A stretch of DNA of 5,668 bases from assembly GCA_947623615.1 (NCBI GenBank), contig CANQHH010000086.1, positions 1 to 5,668 of the forward strand, written 5' to 3'. This document shows positions 1-5,668 of the stretch, in pieces. A program made the translations under genes and the position numbers. This DNA comes from an uncultured Clostridia bacterium. Its GTDB lineage: Bacteria; Bacillota; Clostridia; TANB77; CAG-508. Under the pieces are notes generated by a model. The model saw nothing but the letters and a program-made list of their open reading frames with translations. It did no database searches and had not been told where the DNA came from. Positions within the stretch are counted from its first letter, which is position 1, and every line of letters starts with the position of its first letter.

Positions 1-17
1 CCTTTAATCGCAACTCA

Positions 18-1373
18 TTATGTAATATTGCTTAATTTTTCTATCTTATCTATTGCAATATCAGCCATTTTTCCATATTTTATTTTCTTATCTTTTATAT
101 TTTCTGCAAGGGGTGGTAATATACCAAAATTAGAATTCATTGGTTGAAAATTTTCGTTTTGAGTTGATATATATTTAGCCAATGCTCCTATCATTGTTTC
201 TTTTGGAAATATTATTTTTTCCTGTTTGTTAAATTTTTGTACTGCATTTAATGCTGATACTAGGCCTGATGCAATTGATTCCACATATCCTTCCACTCCC
301 GTTATTTGACCTGCAAAAAATATATTATTTTGATTTTTTAAATTATATGTTTCATCTAATAAATCTGGTGAGTTTATATATGTATTTCTATGCATTACAC
401 CATATTTCATAAATTCTGCATTTTCTAAACCAGGAATCATACTAAATATTCTTTTTTGCTCTCCAAACTTTAAATTCGTTTGAAAACCTACCATGTTAAA
501 AATTGTTCCTTCTTCATTATCCTGTCTTAACTGAACTATAGCATAAGGTCTTCTTCCTGTTCTTAAATCTGTAAAACCTACTGGTTTTAATGGACCAAAT
601 CTTAAGGTATCTATTCCTCTTTTAGCCATTACCTCAATTGGCATACATCCTTCAAATATTTCTCTTTTTTCAAATTCATGTAATTCAACTAGTTCCGCAT
701 TAACTAATTCATTCCAGAATTTTTCATATTCTTCCTTGTTCATAGGTAAGTTTATATAACTTACTTCTTGATTTTTTATTCTTTTTTTCCATTCTTCTAT
801 ATCTTCATCTTTTCCTCTTTCTTGTTCATATCTATTTCCTTCAAATGCAATATTCATATCAATACTTTCTTTTTGAATAATTGGAGCTACTGCATCATAA
901 AAATGGAGTTTCTCTTGTTTTATTTTTTTGGCAATTTCATTTGACAATGCATCTGATGTAAGAGGTCCTGTTGCTATTATAATGATTCCATCATCATCTA
1001 TATTTTCTACTTCTTTTCTTATAATTTCTACGTTTTCCATTTGTTCCAATCTTTCTGTAACTTCTTTAGAAAACTTTTCTCTATCTACTGCTAAGGCTTG
1101 TCCTGCTGGAACAGAAACTTTATCTGCAATTTTTATCAAAAGACTGTCTAACATTCTTAACTCTTCTTTTAAAAGTCCACATGCATTTGTATGTAAATTA
1201 GATTTAAATGAATTACTACATACAACCTCTGCTAAATCGCTATTACTATGAGCTGGCGAATATTTACATGGTTTCATCTCATATAATTTAACTTTTATTC
1301 CTCTTTTAGCAATTTGATATGCCGCTTCTGTTCCTGCTAAACCGCCACCTATTACAGCTATATAATCTTTCAT
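18..1373 (-). CDS. trmFO: TrmFO, folate/FAD-dependent tRNA (uracil-54-C5)-methyltransferase
   Basis: This 451-residue protein has the expected length and motifs of TrmFO, the cytosolic flavoenzyme that makes m5U54 in the tRNA T-loop using methylenetetrahydrofolate as carbon donor and NAD(P)H for reduction. The sequence shows an N-terminal FAD-binding loop (IGGGLAGTEAA, residues 8-18), a conserved cysteine in VCSNSFKS (C52) and a second in EGCMPIEVMAKRG (C243). These match the two functionally important cysteines known in the family. It also has IATGPLTS (133-140) and the C-terminal FAD segment FFAGQITGVEGYVESIASG (352-370). The start is ATG at 1373, preceded by a purine-rich GAGGGTGG at 1378-1385, four bases from the ATG. 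It begins 15 bases after the helicase stop, so co-transcription and perhaps translational coupling are likely. It looks intact. After the TAA at 18-20 only 17 bases remain and nothing is recognisable in them. The identification follows from family knowledge and is very secure. Confidence 0.97.
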   Translation of the reverse strand: MKDYIAVIGGGLAGTEAAYQIAKRGIKVKLYEMKPCKYSPAHSNSDLAEVVCSNSFKSNLHTNACGLLKEELRMLDSLLIKIADKVSVPAGQALAVDREKFSKEVTERLEQMENVEIIRKEVENIDDDGIIIIATGPLTSDALSNEIAKKIKQEKLHFYDAVAPIIQKESIDMNIAFEGNRYEQERGKDEDIEEWKKRIKNQEVSYINLPMNKEEYEKFWNELVNAELVELHEFEKREIFEGCMPIEVMAKRGIDTLRFGPLKPVGFTDLRTGRRPYAIVQLRQDNEEGTIFNMVGFQTNLKFGEQKRIFSMIPGLENAEFMKYGVMHRNTYINSPDLLDETYNLKNQNNIFFAGQITGVEGYVESIASGLVSALNAVQKFNKQEKIIFPKETMIGALAKYISTQNENFQPMNSNFGILPPLAENIKDKKIKYGKMADIAIDKIEKLSNIT

Positions 1374-1388
1374 TTTTCCACCCTCTTA

Positions 1389-2720
1389 CTATTCAAATAG
1401 TGACATTATATCCTGTTTAGATAATTTACTAATAAATTTAGTCTCTGTTGATAGCATATTATCTGCTAACTTCGCTTTTTTCTGTTGCAACTCATATATT
1501 CTCTCTTCTATAGAATTTTTCGTTATCAATTTATATACTTGCACATTTCTTTTTTGACCTATTCTATATGTTCTATCTGTTGCTTGATTTTCTGCTGACG
1601 AATTCCACCATGGATCATAATGAATTACCATATCTGCACCTATCAAATTAAGACCTGTTCCTCCTGCTTTTAATGAAATTAGAAATACTTTTATTTCATC
1701 ATTTTCATTAAATTCGTCAACTAATTTTATTCTATCTGATACTTTTGTTTGTCCTGTCAATTTTGAATATTTAATTTTATGTTTTTTTAATTCTTCTTCT
1801 ATTATGTTAAACATACTTGTATAACCTGAAAATAGAAGGATTTTATGTCCTGCTTTAATTGCATCTTGCATCACTTCAAGACATTGATTTAATTTACTGC
1901 TTTCACCTTCATAATTGCTTAAAAATAGTGAAGGATGACAACATATTTGTCTTAATCTCATTAATAAAGCTAATATTTTTATTTGGCTCTTCTCAAACCC
2001 TTTTTCATTGATAGCCATTAACGCTTCTTTCTTAGCTCTTACTATATATGATTCATATACTTGTAATTGTTCTTCTTGCATTTCATTGTTTAAAATAGTT
2101 ATTGTTTTATCTGGTAATTCTGTTAAAACTTCTTTTTTTACTCTTCTTAATATAAATGGTTCAATTAACATTTTTAATTTTTTTATAGCTTTTTCATTGT
2201 TATCCTTTATTATTGGTATTTCATATATTTCTTTAAATTTTTTATAACTAAATAGATATCCTGGCATTATAAAATCAAATATAGACCATAATTCAGATAA
2301 TGAATTTTCTATAGGTGTTCCGGTTAATGCATATCTTGTTTCTGCATTTATTTCTTTTATAGATTTGGCATTTTGAGTATTATTATTTTTAATGTACTGT
2401 GCTTCATCTGCAATTATATATTTAAACTCATAATTTAATTCTTTAAATATGTCAATATCTCTTTTTAACAAATCATAAGAAATTATCACAATATTATAAT
2501 TATTGATACTTCTTATTTGTTTATTTCTTTCTTCTACATTTCCTCTTATTACCATTACCTTCATATCTGGTGTAAATTTCCTTATTTCACTTTCCCAATT
2601 TAATGCAAGCGAACTTGGACATACAACAATACTAGGTTTTGGATTACTGTTTTTTTCTATATATGATGATATAACCCCTAACATTTGTACAGTTTTACCG
2701 AAGTCCCATGTCATCTGCAA
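1389..2720 (-). CDS. SNF2-family DNA helicase/ATPase, C-terminal part (ATPase motor, after frame break)
   Basis: This frame carries almost the whole SNF2 motor. From 2699 downward (436 residues) it continues the upstream frame: GKTVQ completes Walker A. Then come motif Ia (IVVCPSSLALNW), the Walker B/motif II box DEAQYIKN (residues 105-112 of this frame), motif III ALTGTPIENSLSELW (131-145), and the second RecA-like lobe with LLFSGYTS, LISLKAGGTGLNLIGAD (motif V) and QATDRTYRIGQKR (motif VI, with arginine finger). A TAG at 1391-1389 ends it. The first seven residues from the nominal start (TTG, 2720) read MQMTWDF and are an out-of-frame extension, not real protein. Initiation there would destroy the Walker A residues DMGL and has no convincing ribosome binding site. 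I therefore read this as the second half of one gene with 2695-4362. All downstream motifs are intact with no further stops or shifts, which suggests selection still acts on it. trmFO follows 15 bases later. Confidence 0.87.
   Translation of the reverse strand: MQMTWDFGKTVQMLGVISSYIEKNSNPKPSIVVCPSSLALNWESEIRKFTPDMKVMVIRGNVEERNKQIRSINNYNIVIISYDLLKRDIDIFKELNYEFKYIIADEAQYIKNNNTQNAKSIKEINAETRYALTGTPIENSLSELWSIFDFIMPGYLFSYKKFKEIYEIPIIKDNNEKAIKKLKMLIEPFILRRVKKEVLTELPDKTITILNNEMQEEQLQVYESYIVRAKKEALMAINEKGFEKSQIKILALLMRLRQICCHPSLFLSNYEGESSKLNQCLEVMQDAIKAGHKILLFSGYTSMFNIIEEELKKHKIKYSKLTGQTKVSDRIKLVDEFNENDEIKVFLISLKAGGTGLNLIGADMVIHYDPWWNSSAENQATDRTYRIGQKRNVQVYKLITKNSIEERIYELQQKKAKLADNMLSTETKFISKLSKQDIMSLFE
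2695..2706 (-). other. +1 frame break in helicase gene (GGA CTT CGG TAA), possible recoding site
   Basis: On the coding strand the sequence is GGA CTT CGG TAA AAC. The zero frame gives G-L-R-stop. Skipping the single C at 2700 gives GGA CTT GGT AAA ACT, which is G-L-G-K-T, the exact Walker A consensus of SNF2 ATPases. CTT in the P site can re-pair one base forward on TTC. The A-site codon CGG is otherwise absent in frame from the helicase, trmFO and visible smc. That resembles known +1 sites (prfB CTT-TGA, Ty1 CTT-AGG). No prfB-like Shine-Dalgarno with correct spacing is seen; GGGA directly abuts CTT. A sequencing error or inactivating insertion is an equally possible explanation. Confidence 0.6.
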
Positions 2721-4362
2721 GAATTCCGCCTAATTTATATTTATCTAATAACATTAACCATTTATATCCTGTTTTTTGGTAATTTCTTAGATCTGCATAT
2801 AATTTTTTTGGAATTTCTATTTCTTCATCACTTTCTCTTTTTTCGATATTGTCTACCATTTTTTTATATTCTACGCTTTTTACTATGTTAGTATTTTTTA
2901 GCCCCTGTAATAACCTATCTAAGTACATACTCCTGTATAATGGCATACTCATTTCGCCTTTTTTTAATTCATTATAATCAATGTCTATTGCATCTGTTAT
3001 ATCACTTATAAACTGAATTGTAGGATTGTTTTCAAATTCTATAAAACTTCCATCTTTTAATCTATGATATTTCTGCTTAACTCTATATTTTTTCATTATT
3101 TCTTCAAGTTCTCTAATATCAAATCCTAAATCATTTAAATCTATCTTTAATAAATTGTTATCTATTTTTACACCTATTGTCCCTATTTGAGATTGATGTA
3201 TCTCTTTTTGCTTGAATTTATCTGTAACTAATACTTCAAACTCTCTCATATAACTCTCAATCTCGCTTGATAAAAAATTATATATGTTATTGTCATTTAC
3301 TAAAATCATTCTATTATTTGTTTTATCAAGCATAAAACCAGTATTTATAAATGTGCTTAAAATTTTATTTTCTTTTGCTATATTTCTAGCAATATTCACC
3401 TTTTCTCCGCTTAATGGATTAAACTCTACATCTCCATATACAAATTTTACTTCTCCTAATATATTATTATCTGCATTATAGTCTAGATATAATTTTACAG
3501 CCAATTCTTTTGGTATATATTTATTAATTTTATCTTTATTTACTTTTTCTAAATTAAGATTACTTTTTATTTTTGGAAATATAATTGAAAATAATTTTGA
3601 TAAATCTTTCTCTTGAAATACTATCTCATTTGTATAATTTTTTCTGTAAATTTCTAATAATTTGAAAATTGTATTCTCAAATTCTTCGCTAATTTTATAC
3701 AATGCATTTTTATACAAAAAATATTTATATTTTTTTCCTTCTATTATTTCATATAAAAATAAATCTATATTAGGTACTATTCTATATTCTCCATTTTCTA
3801 AATCTTCTAAATCAAATTTTATTTCTGGTTCTTTATCTTCGAAAAATATATTAGTTTCTTCATATTCTTTTTCAAAATTTACATTTTGATTTTTTAAAAT
3901 TTCAAATATTTCATCTAATCCGCTATTTGAAATTGTTATATAATTATCTTTCAATGTAGAACCATAATGACCATAACTACTTGATGCCTCATTCGCATAT
4001 TTAATTATTTCAGCATATTTTATTATATATTTAAGTAGTGGTTTACTTTCTTCTTCAAAACATTCCTCTTTATGAACAAACTCTAATCTTGAGCCATATT
4101 TATAACTCTCATTTTTTAACATTCTTTCATAAAATTCTGGTAAGTTTTTTAATTTGTACATCTGATTAATTCCAATTTGAAATTCTATCTTTAATGTTTT
4201 ATTAAAAGAACTATATATTATTTTTGGTTGTATTTTTACTTTTTTTGTGTCAACTAAATCTTCTTTTTTTTCCATTTCTTTATTATCATCATCATTATAA
4301 AAAGCTTTTATCATTTGCTTGAATATTTTATATTTACTATCTTTAATATCTAAATCAGACAC
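2695..4362 (-). CDS. SNF2-family DNA helicase/ATPase, N-terminal part (up to frame break in Walker A)
   Basis: This is the first part of a bacterial SNF2/SWI2-type ATPase. It encodes 555 residues before a TAA at 2697-2695. Residues up to about 500 resemble the poorly conserved 'SNF2-associated' region seen in Firmicutes homologues. No N-terminal SWIM zinc finger (CxC...CxH) is visible; cysteine is almost absent. The ATPase core begins near residue 525 with LRNYQKTGYKWLMLLDKYKLGG and runs into ILADDMGL (547-554), the first half of the Walker A motif DMGLGKT. The frame then breaks and ends as R-stop. With a +1 shift after CTT (L554), the rest is supplied by the downstream frame (GKT onward), giving about 990 residues, close to the family norm. 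The start is GTG at 4362, with GGGGG at 4371-4375 eight bases upstream and a good promoter before it. Such ATPases move along or remodel DNA-protein complexes; the substrate here is unknown. Without the shift, this product would lack the ATPase motor. Confidence 0.85.
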   Translation of the reverse strand: MSDLDIKDSKYKIFKQMIKAFYNDDDNKEMEKKEDLVDTKKVKIQPKIIYSSFNKTLKIEFQIGINQMYKLKNLPEFYERMLKNESYKYGSRLEFVHKEECFEEESKPLLKYIIKYAEIIKYANEASSSYGHYGSTLKDNYITISNSGLDEIFEILKNQNVNFEKEYEETNIFFEDKEPEIKFDLEDLENGEYRIVPNIDLFLYEIIEGKKYKYFLYKNALYKISEEFENTIFKLLEIYRKNYTNEIVFQEKDLSKLFSIIFPKIKSNLNLEKVNKDKINKYIPKELAVKLYLDYNADNNILGEVKFVYGDVEFNPLSGEKVNIARNIAKENKILSTFINTGFMLDKTNNRMILVNDNNIYNFLSSEIESYMREFEVLVTDKFKQKEIHQSQIGTIGVKIDNNLLKIDLNDLGFDIRELEEIMKKYRVKQKYHRLKDGSFIEFENNPTIQFISDITDAIDIDYNELKKGEMSMPLYRSMYLDRLLQGLKNTNIVKSVEYKKMVDNIEKRESDEEIEIPKKLYADLRNYQKTGYKWLMLLDKYKLGGILADDMGLR

Positions 4363-4392
4363 TTTAAATACCCCCGTTTTTTCTAAAAAGCT

Positions 4393-4421
4393 ATTATATC
4401 ATAGTATTTGGGTTATTGCAA
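4393..4421 (-). promoter_or_regulatory. Sigma-A-type promoter of the helicase-trmFO operon
   Basis: On the minus strand there is a -35 box TTGCAA (4421-4416, 4 of 6 consensus), a 17-base spacer and a perfect -10 box TATAAT (4398-4393). The start of transcription is expected near 4386, giving a leader of about 25 bases to the GTG at 4362 that contains the GGGGG ribosome binding site (4371-4375). It lies just downstream of the hairpin at 4442-4466, so the helicase and trmFO are likely expressed independently of smc and the inserted gene. Confidence 0.75.
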
Positions 4422-4441
4422 ATGAGATTTTTCATGACTAA

Positions 4442-4466
4442 ACCCTCGACTTACAAAGTCGAGGGT
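4442..4466. repeat. Perfect 11-bp inverted repeat (hairpin); terminator or element end
   Basis: The arms ACCCTCGACTT (4442-4452) and AAGTCGAGGGT (4456-4466) pair perfectly around a three-base loop. A plus-strand transcript would have TCGTTTT after it. A minus-strand transcript, the direction of all genes here, meets only a short TTTAGTC, so it is a weak intrinsic terminator for the orphan gene. The sequence, a stem with CCCTCGACTT and AAGTCGAGGG, is reminiscent of hairpins near the right end of IS200/IS605-type elements. That is recollection of a general pattern, not a database match. It stands out from its AT-rich surroundings on the helicase side. Confidence 0.7.
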
Positions 4467-4474
4467 CGTTTTGA

Positions 4475-4492
4475 CTACTGCTACTGTTACTG
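4475..4492. repeat. Three tandem imperfect hexamers
   Basis: The plus strand reads CTACTG, CTACTG, TTACTG in direct succession (one mismatch in 18), lying between the orphan gene's stop codon and the hairpin. The function is unknown. It is short enough to be chance, but it sits in the part of the intergenic region that appears to travel with the orphan gene. Confidence 0.5.
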
Positions 4493-4500
4493 TATAAACT

Positions 4501-4965
4501 TTACTTTAATCTGCGAAATTCCCATTTAGGAGAATTCTCAGGGTTCATAAAGTTGTATGATGGATGATTGTAATCATATGCTAATGCATAAACCACATCA
4601 TCCTCTTTAAGACGGTGGAAGTATCTGACCAGTTTAGCCAGGTCTACGTTGTTTTCCAACCATGTTGCCTGCACTTCGTTAACAAGGTTATAGCTTTTTC
4701 CGCCTACCTCTAACGTTGGCATGCTTTTAAATGGCTGATTGCAACGTACTGTGTGCCATTTTGCACACTCTCCTTCCTCTACCAACTTTGGATTAACATC
4801 CATATACACCTCATCCATGAGGTGAAGCAACATATACGGCTTCGGAAAAACCGAATTGCGATCTTCATAGATGAGCTTTACTTCTCCGCTCAGCTCATCT
4901 ACTTCAAAGATAATTTTGTATTTTCCTAAAGCATTTGCATTTGTACTCGCCACATAAGCAGTCAT
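4501..4965 (-). CDS. Orphan hypothetical protein, 154 residues, GC-richer than its surroundings
   Basis: I do not recognise this protein. The start is set at ATG 4965 (MTAYVASTNANALGKY) because GGGAGG lies eight bases upstream (4974-4979). A longer reading from 5040 would start upstream of the predicted transcription start and has no ribosome binding site. The N-terminal half looks beta-rich (KYKIIFEVDELSGEVKLIY, residues 15-33). The C-terminal part has a likely helix (LENNVDLAKLVRYFHRLK, 103-120) followed by a tyrosine-rich tail (YALAYDYNHPSYNF). There are two cysteines and a histidine (C67, H71, C75), too few for an evident zinc site. No membrane segment, signal peptide, HUH or DDE transposase motif is visible. 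G+C is about 40% by hand count, against 13-35% in sampled neighbouring lines. It uses CCG, TCG and CGC codons, unlike the flanking genes. It lies alone between smc and the helicase with its own promoter-like and hairpin elements, which suggests horizontal acquisition or cargo of a small mobile element. Confidence 0.8.
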   Translation of the reverse strand: MTAYVASTNANALGKYKIIFEVDELSGEVKLIYEDRNSVFPKPYMLLHLMDEVYMDVNPKLVEEGECAKWHTVRCNQPFKSMPTLEVGGKSYNLVNEVQATWLENNVDLAKLVRYFHRLKEDDVVYALAYDYNHPSYNFMNPENSPKWEFRRLK

Positions 4966-4973
4966 TTTATTTT

Positions 4974-4991
4974 CCTCCCGGGCATTAGCCC
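4974..4991 (-). promoter_or_regulatory. Ribosome binding site of the orphan gene with abutting leader hairpin
   Basis: On the minus strand, GGGC-TAAT-GCCC (4991-4980) can form a four-base-pair GC stem. It runs directly into GGGAGG (4979-4974), a strong Shine-Dalgarno sequence placed eight bases before ATG 4965. The site fixes the start codon. The stem touches the ribosome binding site and could modulate its access, but the stem is short and this is inference. Confidence 0.6.
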
Positions 4992-5021
4992 CTTTGAAAC
5001 AATAAAAAATAAGTCTATAAT

Positions 5022-5050
5022 ATTTTACTACTTTTTCCATAATACGTCAA
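5022..5050 (-). promoter_or_regulatory. Putative promoter of the orphan gene
   Basis: The minus strand has TTGACG (5050-5045, 5 of 6 match to the -35 consensus), a 17-base spacer and TAAAAT (5027-5022, 5 of 6 match to the -10). It begins four bases after the smc stop. Transcription would start near 5015, giving a leader of about 50 bases with the hairpin and ribosome binding site. The region is AT-rich, so chance matches are possible, but the spacing is ideal. Confidence 0.55.
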
Positions 5051-5054
5051 TACA

Positions 5055-5668
5055 TTATGCTAACTTTATTGATAATAACTTACTTATACCATTCTCTTCC
5101 ATAGTTACACCATACACTGTATCTGCTGATTCCATAGTTCCTTTTCTATGAGTTATTACTAAGAACTGTGTTTCTTCGCTGAATTTTTTCAAATAATCTG
5201 CAAACCTATATACATTAACATCATCTAGTGCCGCTTCTATCTCATCTAATATGCAAAATGGTGCTGGATTTATTTTTAATATAGCAAACAACAACGCTAT
5301 GGCAGTAAATGCTTTTTCACCACCTGATAGTAACATCATATTTTGTAGTTTTTTTCCAGTTGGTTGAACCTGTATATCTATTCCACATTCTAAAATGTTT
5401 TCTTCATCTTCAAGTATAAGTTCTGCTTTTCCTCCACCAAACAATTCTACAAATACTTCATTGAAATTTTTATTTATTTGCTTAAATTTTTCTGCAAATT
5501 GTGTTCTCATAGTTTCTGTCATGTCAGATATAATTTTACGTAACTTTCCAGCAGTGTTATCTAAATCTAGTCTTTGCTCACACATAAAATCATATCTTTC
5601 TTTAGTTTTTTTGTATTCTTCAATAGAATCAATATTAATACTTCCCAAATCTTTTATTTGGTTTCTTA
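5055..5668 (-). CDS. smc: Chromosome segregation protein SMC, C-terminal part (5' end outside window)
   Basis: This is the C-terminal 203 residues of SMC, the coiled-coil ATPase that forms condensin with ScpA and ScpB and organises and segregates the chromosome. The frame stays open to the window edge. Six residues (RNQIKD) precede the TTG at 5648, so that TTG is an internal leucine (LGSINIDSIEEY, the conserved segment leading out of the coiled coil) and not a start. The head domain shows FVELFGGGKAEL, the ABC signature LLSGGEKAFTAIALLFAIL, Walker B FCILDEIEAALDD with D-loop, and the H-loop THRKGTMESAD. It ends GVTMEENGISKLLSIKLA, a typical SMC C-terminus, so the downstream insertion has not damaged it. 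In many Firmicutes smc is followed by ftsY; here the next gene is the orphan protein and then the helicase operon. The identification is very secure; the N-terminal head, coiled coil and hinge are outside the window. Confidence 0.97.
   Translation of the reverse strand, partial: RNQIKDLGSINIDSIEEYKKTKERYDFMCEQRLDLDNTAGKLRKIISDMTETMRTQFAEKFKQINKNFNEVFVELFGGGKAELILEDEENILECGIDIQVQPTGKKLQNMMLLSGGEKAFTAIALLFAILKINPAPFCILDEIEAALDDVNVYRFADYLKKFSEETQFLVITHRKGTMESADTVYGVTMEENGISKLLSIKLA

Larger units (their letters stand above)
4363..4500. other. Intergenic region between the orphan gene and the helicase
   Basis: These 138 bases contain no gene. In minus-strand order they hold three imperfect CAGTAR hexamers, a perfect 11-bp hairpin, the helicase promoter and the short helicase leader. 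The part up to the hairpin probably belongs with the orphan gene. The AT-rich part from about 4434 downward looks native to the helicase operon. Confidence 0.6.
4435..5045. mobile_element. Possible small non-autonomous element carrying the orphan gene (limits tentative)
   Basis: The segment between the end of smc and the helicase promoter differs in base composition, holds a single cargo-like gene and ends in a strong hairpin. The minus strand has TTGAC (5050-5046) just before it, a pentamer of the kind IS200/IS605-type elements use as target. TAGTCA follows the hairpin (4440-4435), and a second copy lies on the other side of it (4477-4472). No transposase, target duplication or terminal inverted repeat pair is present; IS200/IS605 elements would lack the latter two anyway. 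The boundaries are inferred. TTGAC may simply be a -35 box. Confidence 0.3.

Noticed and set aside
1..17. TAATG overlap after trmFO as start of a next gene
   Set aside because: The ATG reads only three codons before TAA, so no coding sequence can be supported in these bases.
928..1251. Plus-strand open frame opposite trmFO
   Set aside because: It is a shadow of a well-identified gene on the other strand, with no ribosome binding site or recognisable domain. The other plus-strand frames (2008-2247, 2503-2733, 2685-2891, 3284-3481, 3662-3889) are rejected for the same reason.
2718..2720. Independent start of the C-terminal helicase part at TTG
   Set aside because: The first seven residues are out-of-frame translation of ADDMGL, there is no clear ribosome binding site, and Walker A would be lost. 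One split gene explains the data better.
4472..4477. TAGTCA copies on both sides of the hairpin as a target-site duplication
   Set aside because: They flank only the hairpin, not the whole segment, and six-base repeats are expected by chance. They are kept only as a minor point in the element hypothesis.
4966..5040. 25-codon N-terminal extension of the orphan gene starting at 5040
   Set aside because: It overlaps the putative -35/-10 spacer, has no ribosome binding site and has host-like AT content. The internal ATG at 4965 has GGGAGG at ideal spacing.
5646..5648. TTG as a start codon for the smc fragment
   Set aside because: The frame continues open to the window edge, and LGSINIDSIEEY is a conserved internal SMC segment. 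The gene is simply cut by the window.

Overview
The window comes from a very AT-rich, low-GC bacterium with Gram-positive (Firmicutes, probably Clostridia-like) features. It carries folate-dependent trmFO, a Firmicutes-style SNF2 ATPase and a typical bacterial smc, all using the standard code (TGG for Trp, TGA not read through). Hand-counted 60-base lines in these genes run from about 13% to 35% G+C. Every supported gene lies on the minus strand, so transcription runs from high to low coordinates. I cannot name the species.

In transcription order: (1) 5668-5055 is the C-terminal end of smc, cut by the window edge. (2) 5050-4435 is a compact segment of about 0.6 kb with its own promoter-like sequence, a leader hairpin, a strong ribosome binding site, an unrecognised 154-residue gene (4965-4501, about 40% G+C by hand count) and a perfect 11-bp hairpin after the gene. 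Its composition and codon choice differ sharply from both sides, so it looks like acquired DNA placed between smc and the next operon. (3) 4421-4393 is a good sigma-A-type promoter. (4) 4362-1389 is a SNF2-family helicase of about 990 residues whose reading frame breaks by one base exactly inside the ATP-binding Walker A motif (2700). (5) 1373-18 is intact trmFO, 15 bases after the helicase stop and probably co-transcribed with it.

Two points deserve attention. First, the helicase frame break reads CTT CGG TAA on the coding strand and contains the only in-frame CGG codon I could find in the host-like genes of the window. It is either a one-base error or mutation, or a +1 recoding site of the slippery-codon plus rare-codon type. 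Second, the orphan GC-richer gene with its flanking hairpin could be cargo of a small non-autonomous mobile element, possibly IS200/IS605-like. No transposase is present and the element limits are inferred. I saw no rRNA, tRNA or CRISPR array. The only stretch without a gene longer than 100 bases is 4363-4500, and it is described below.
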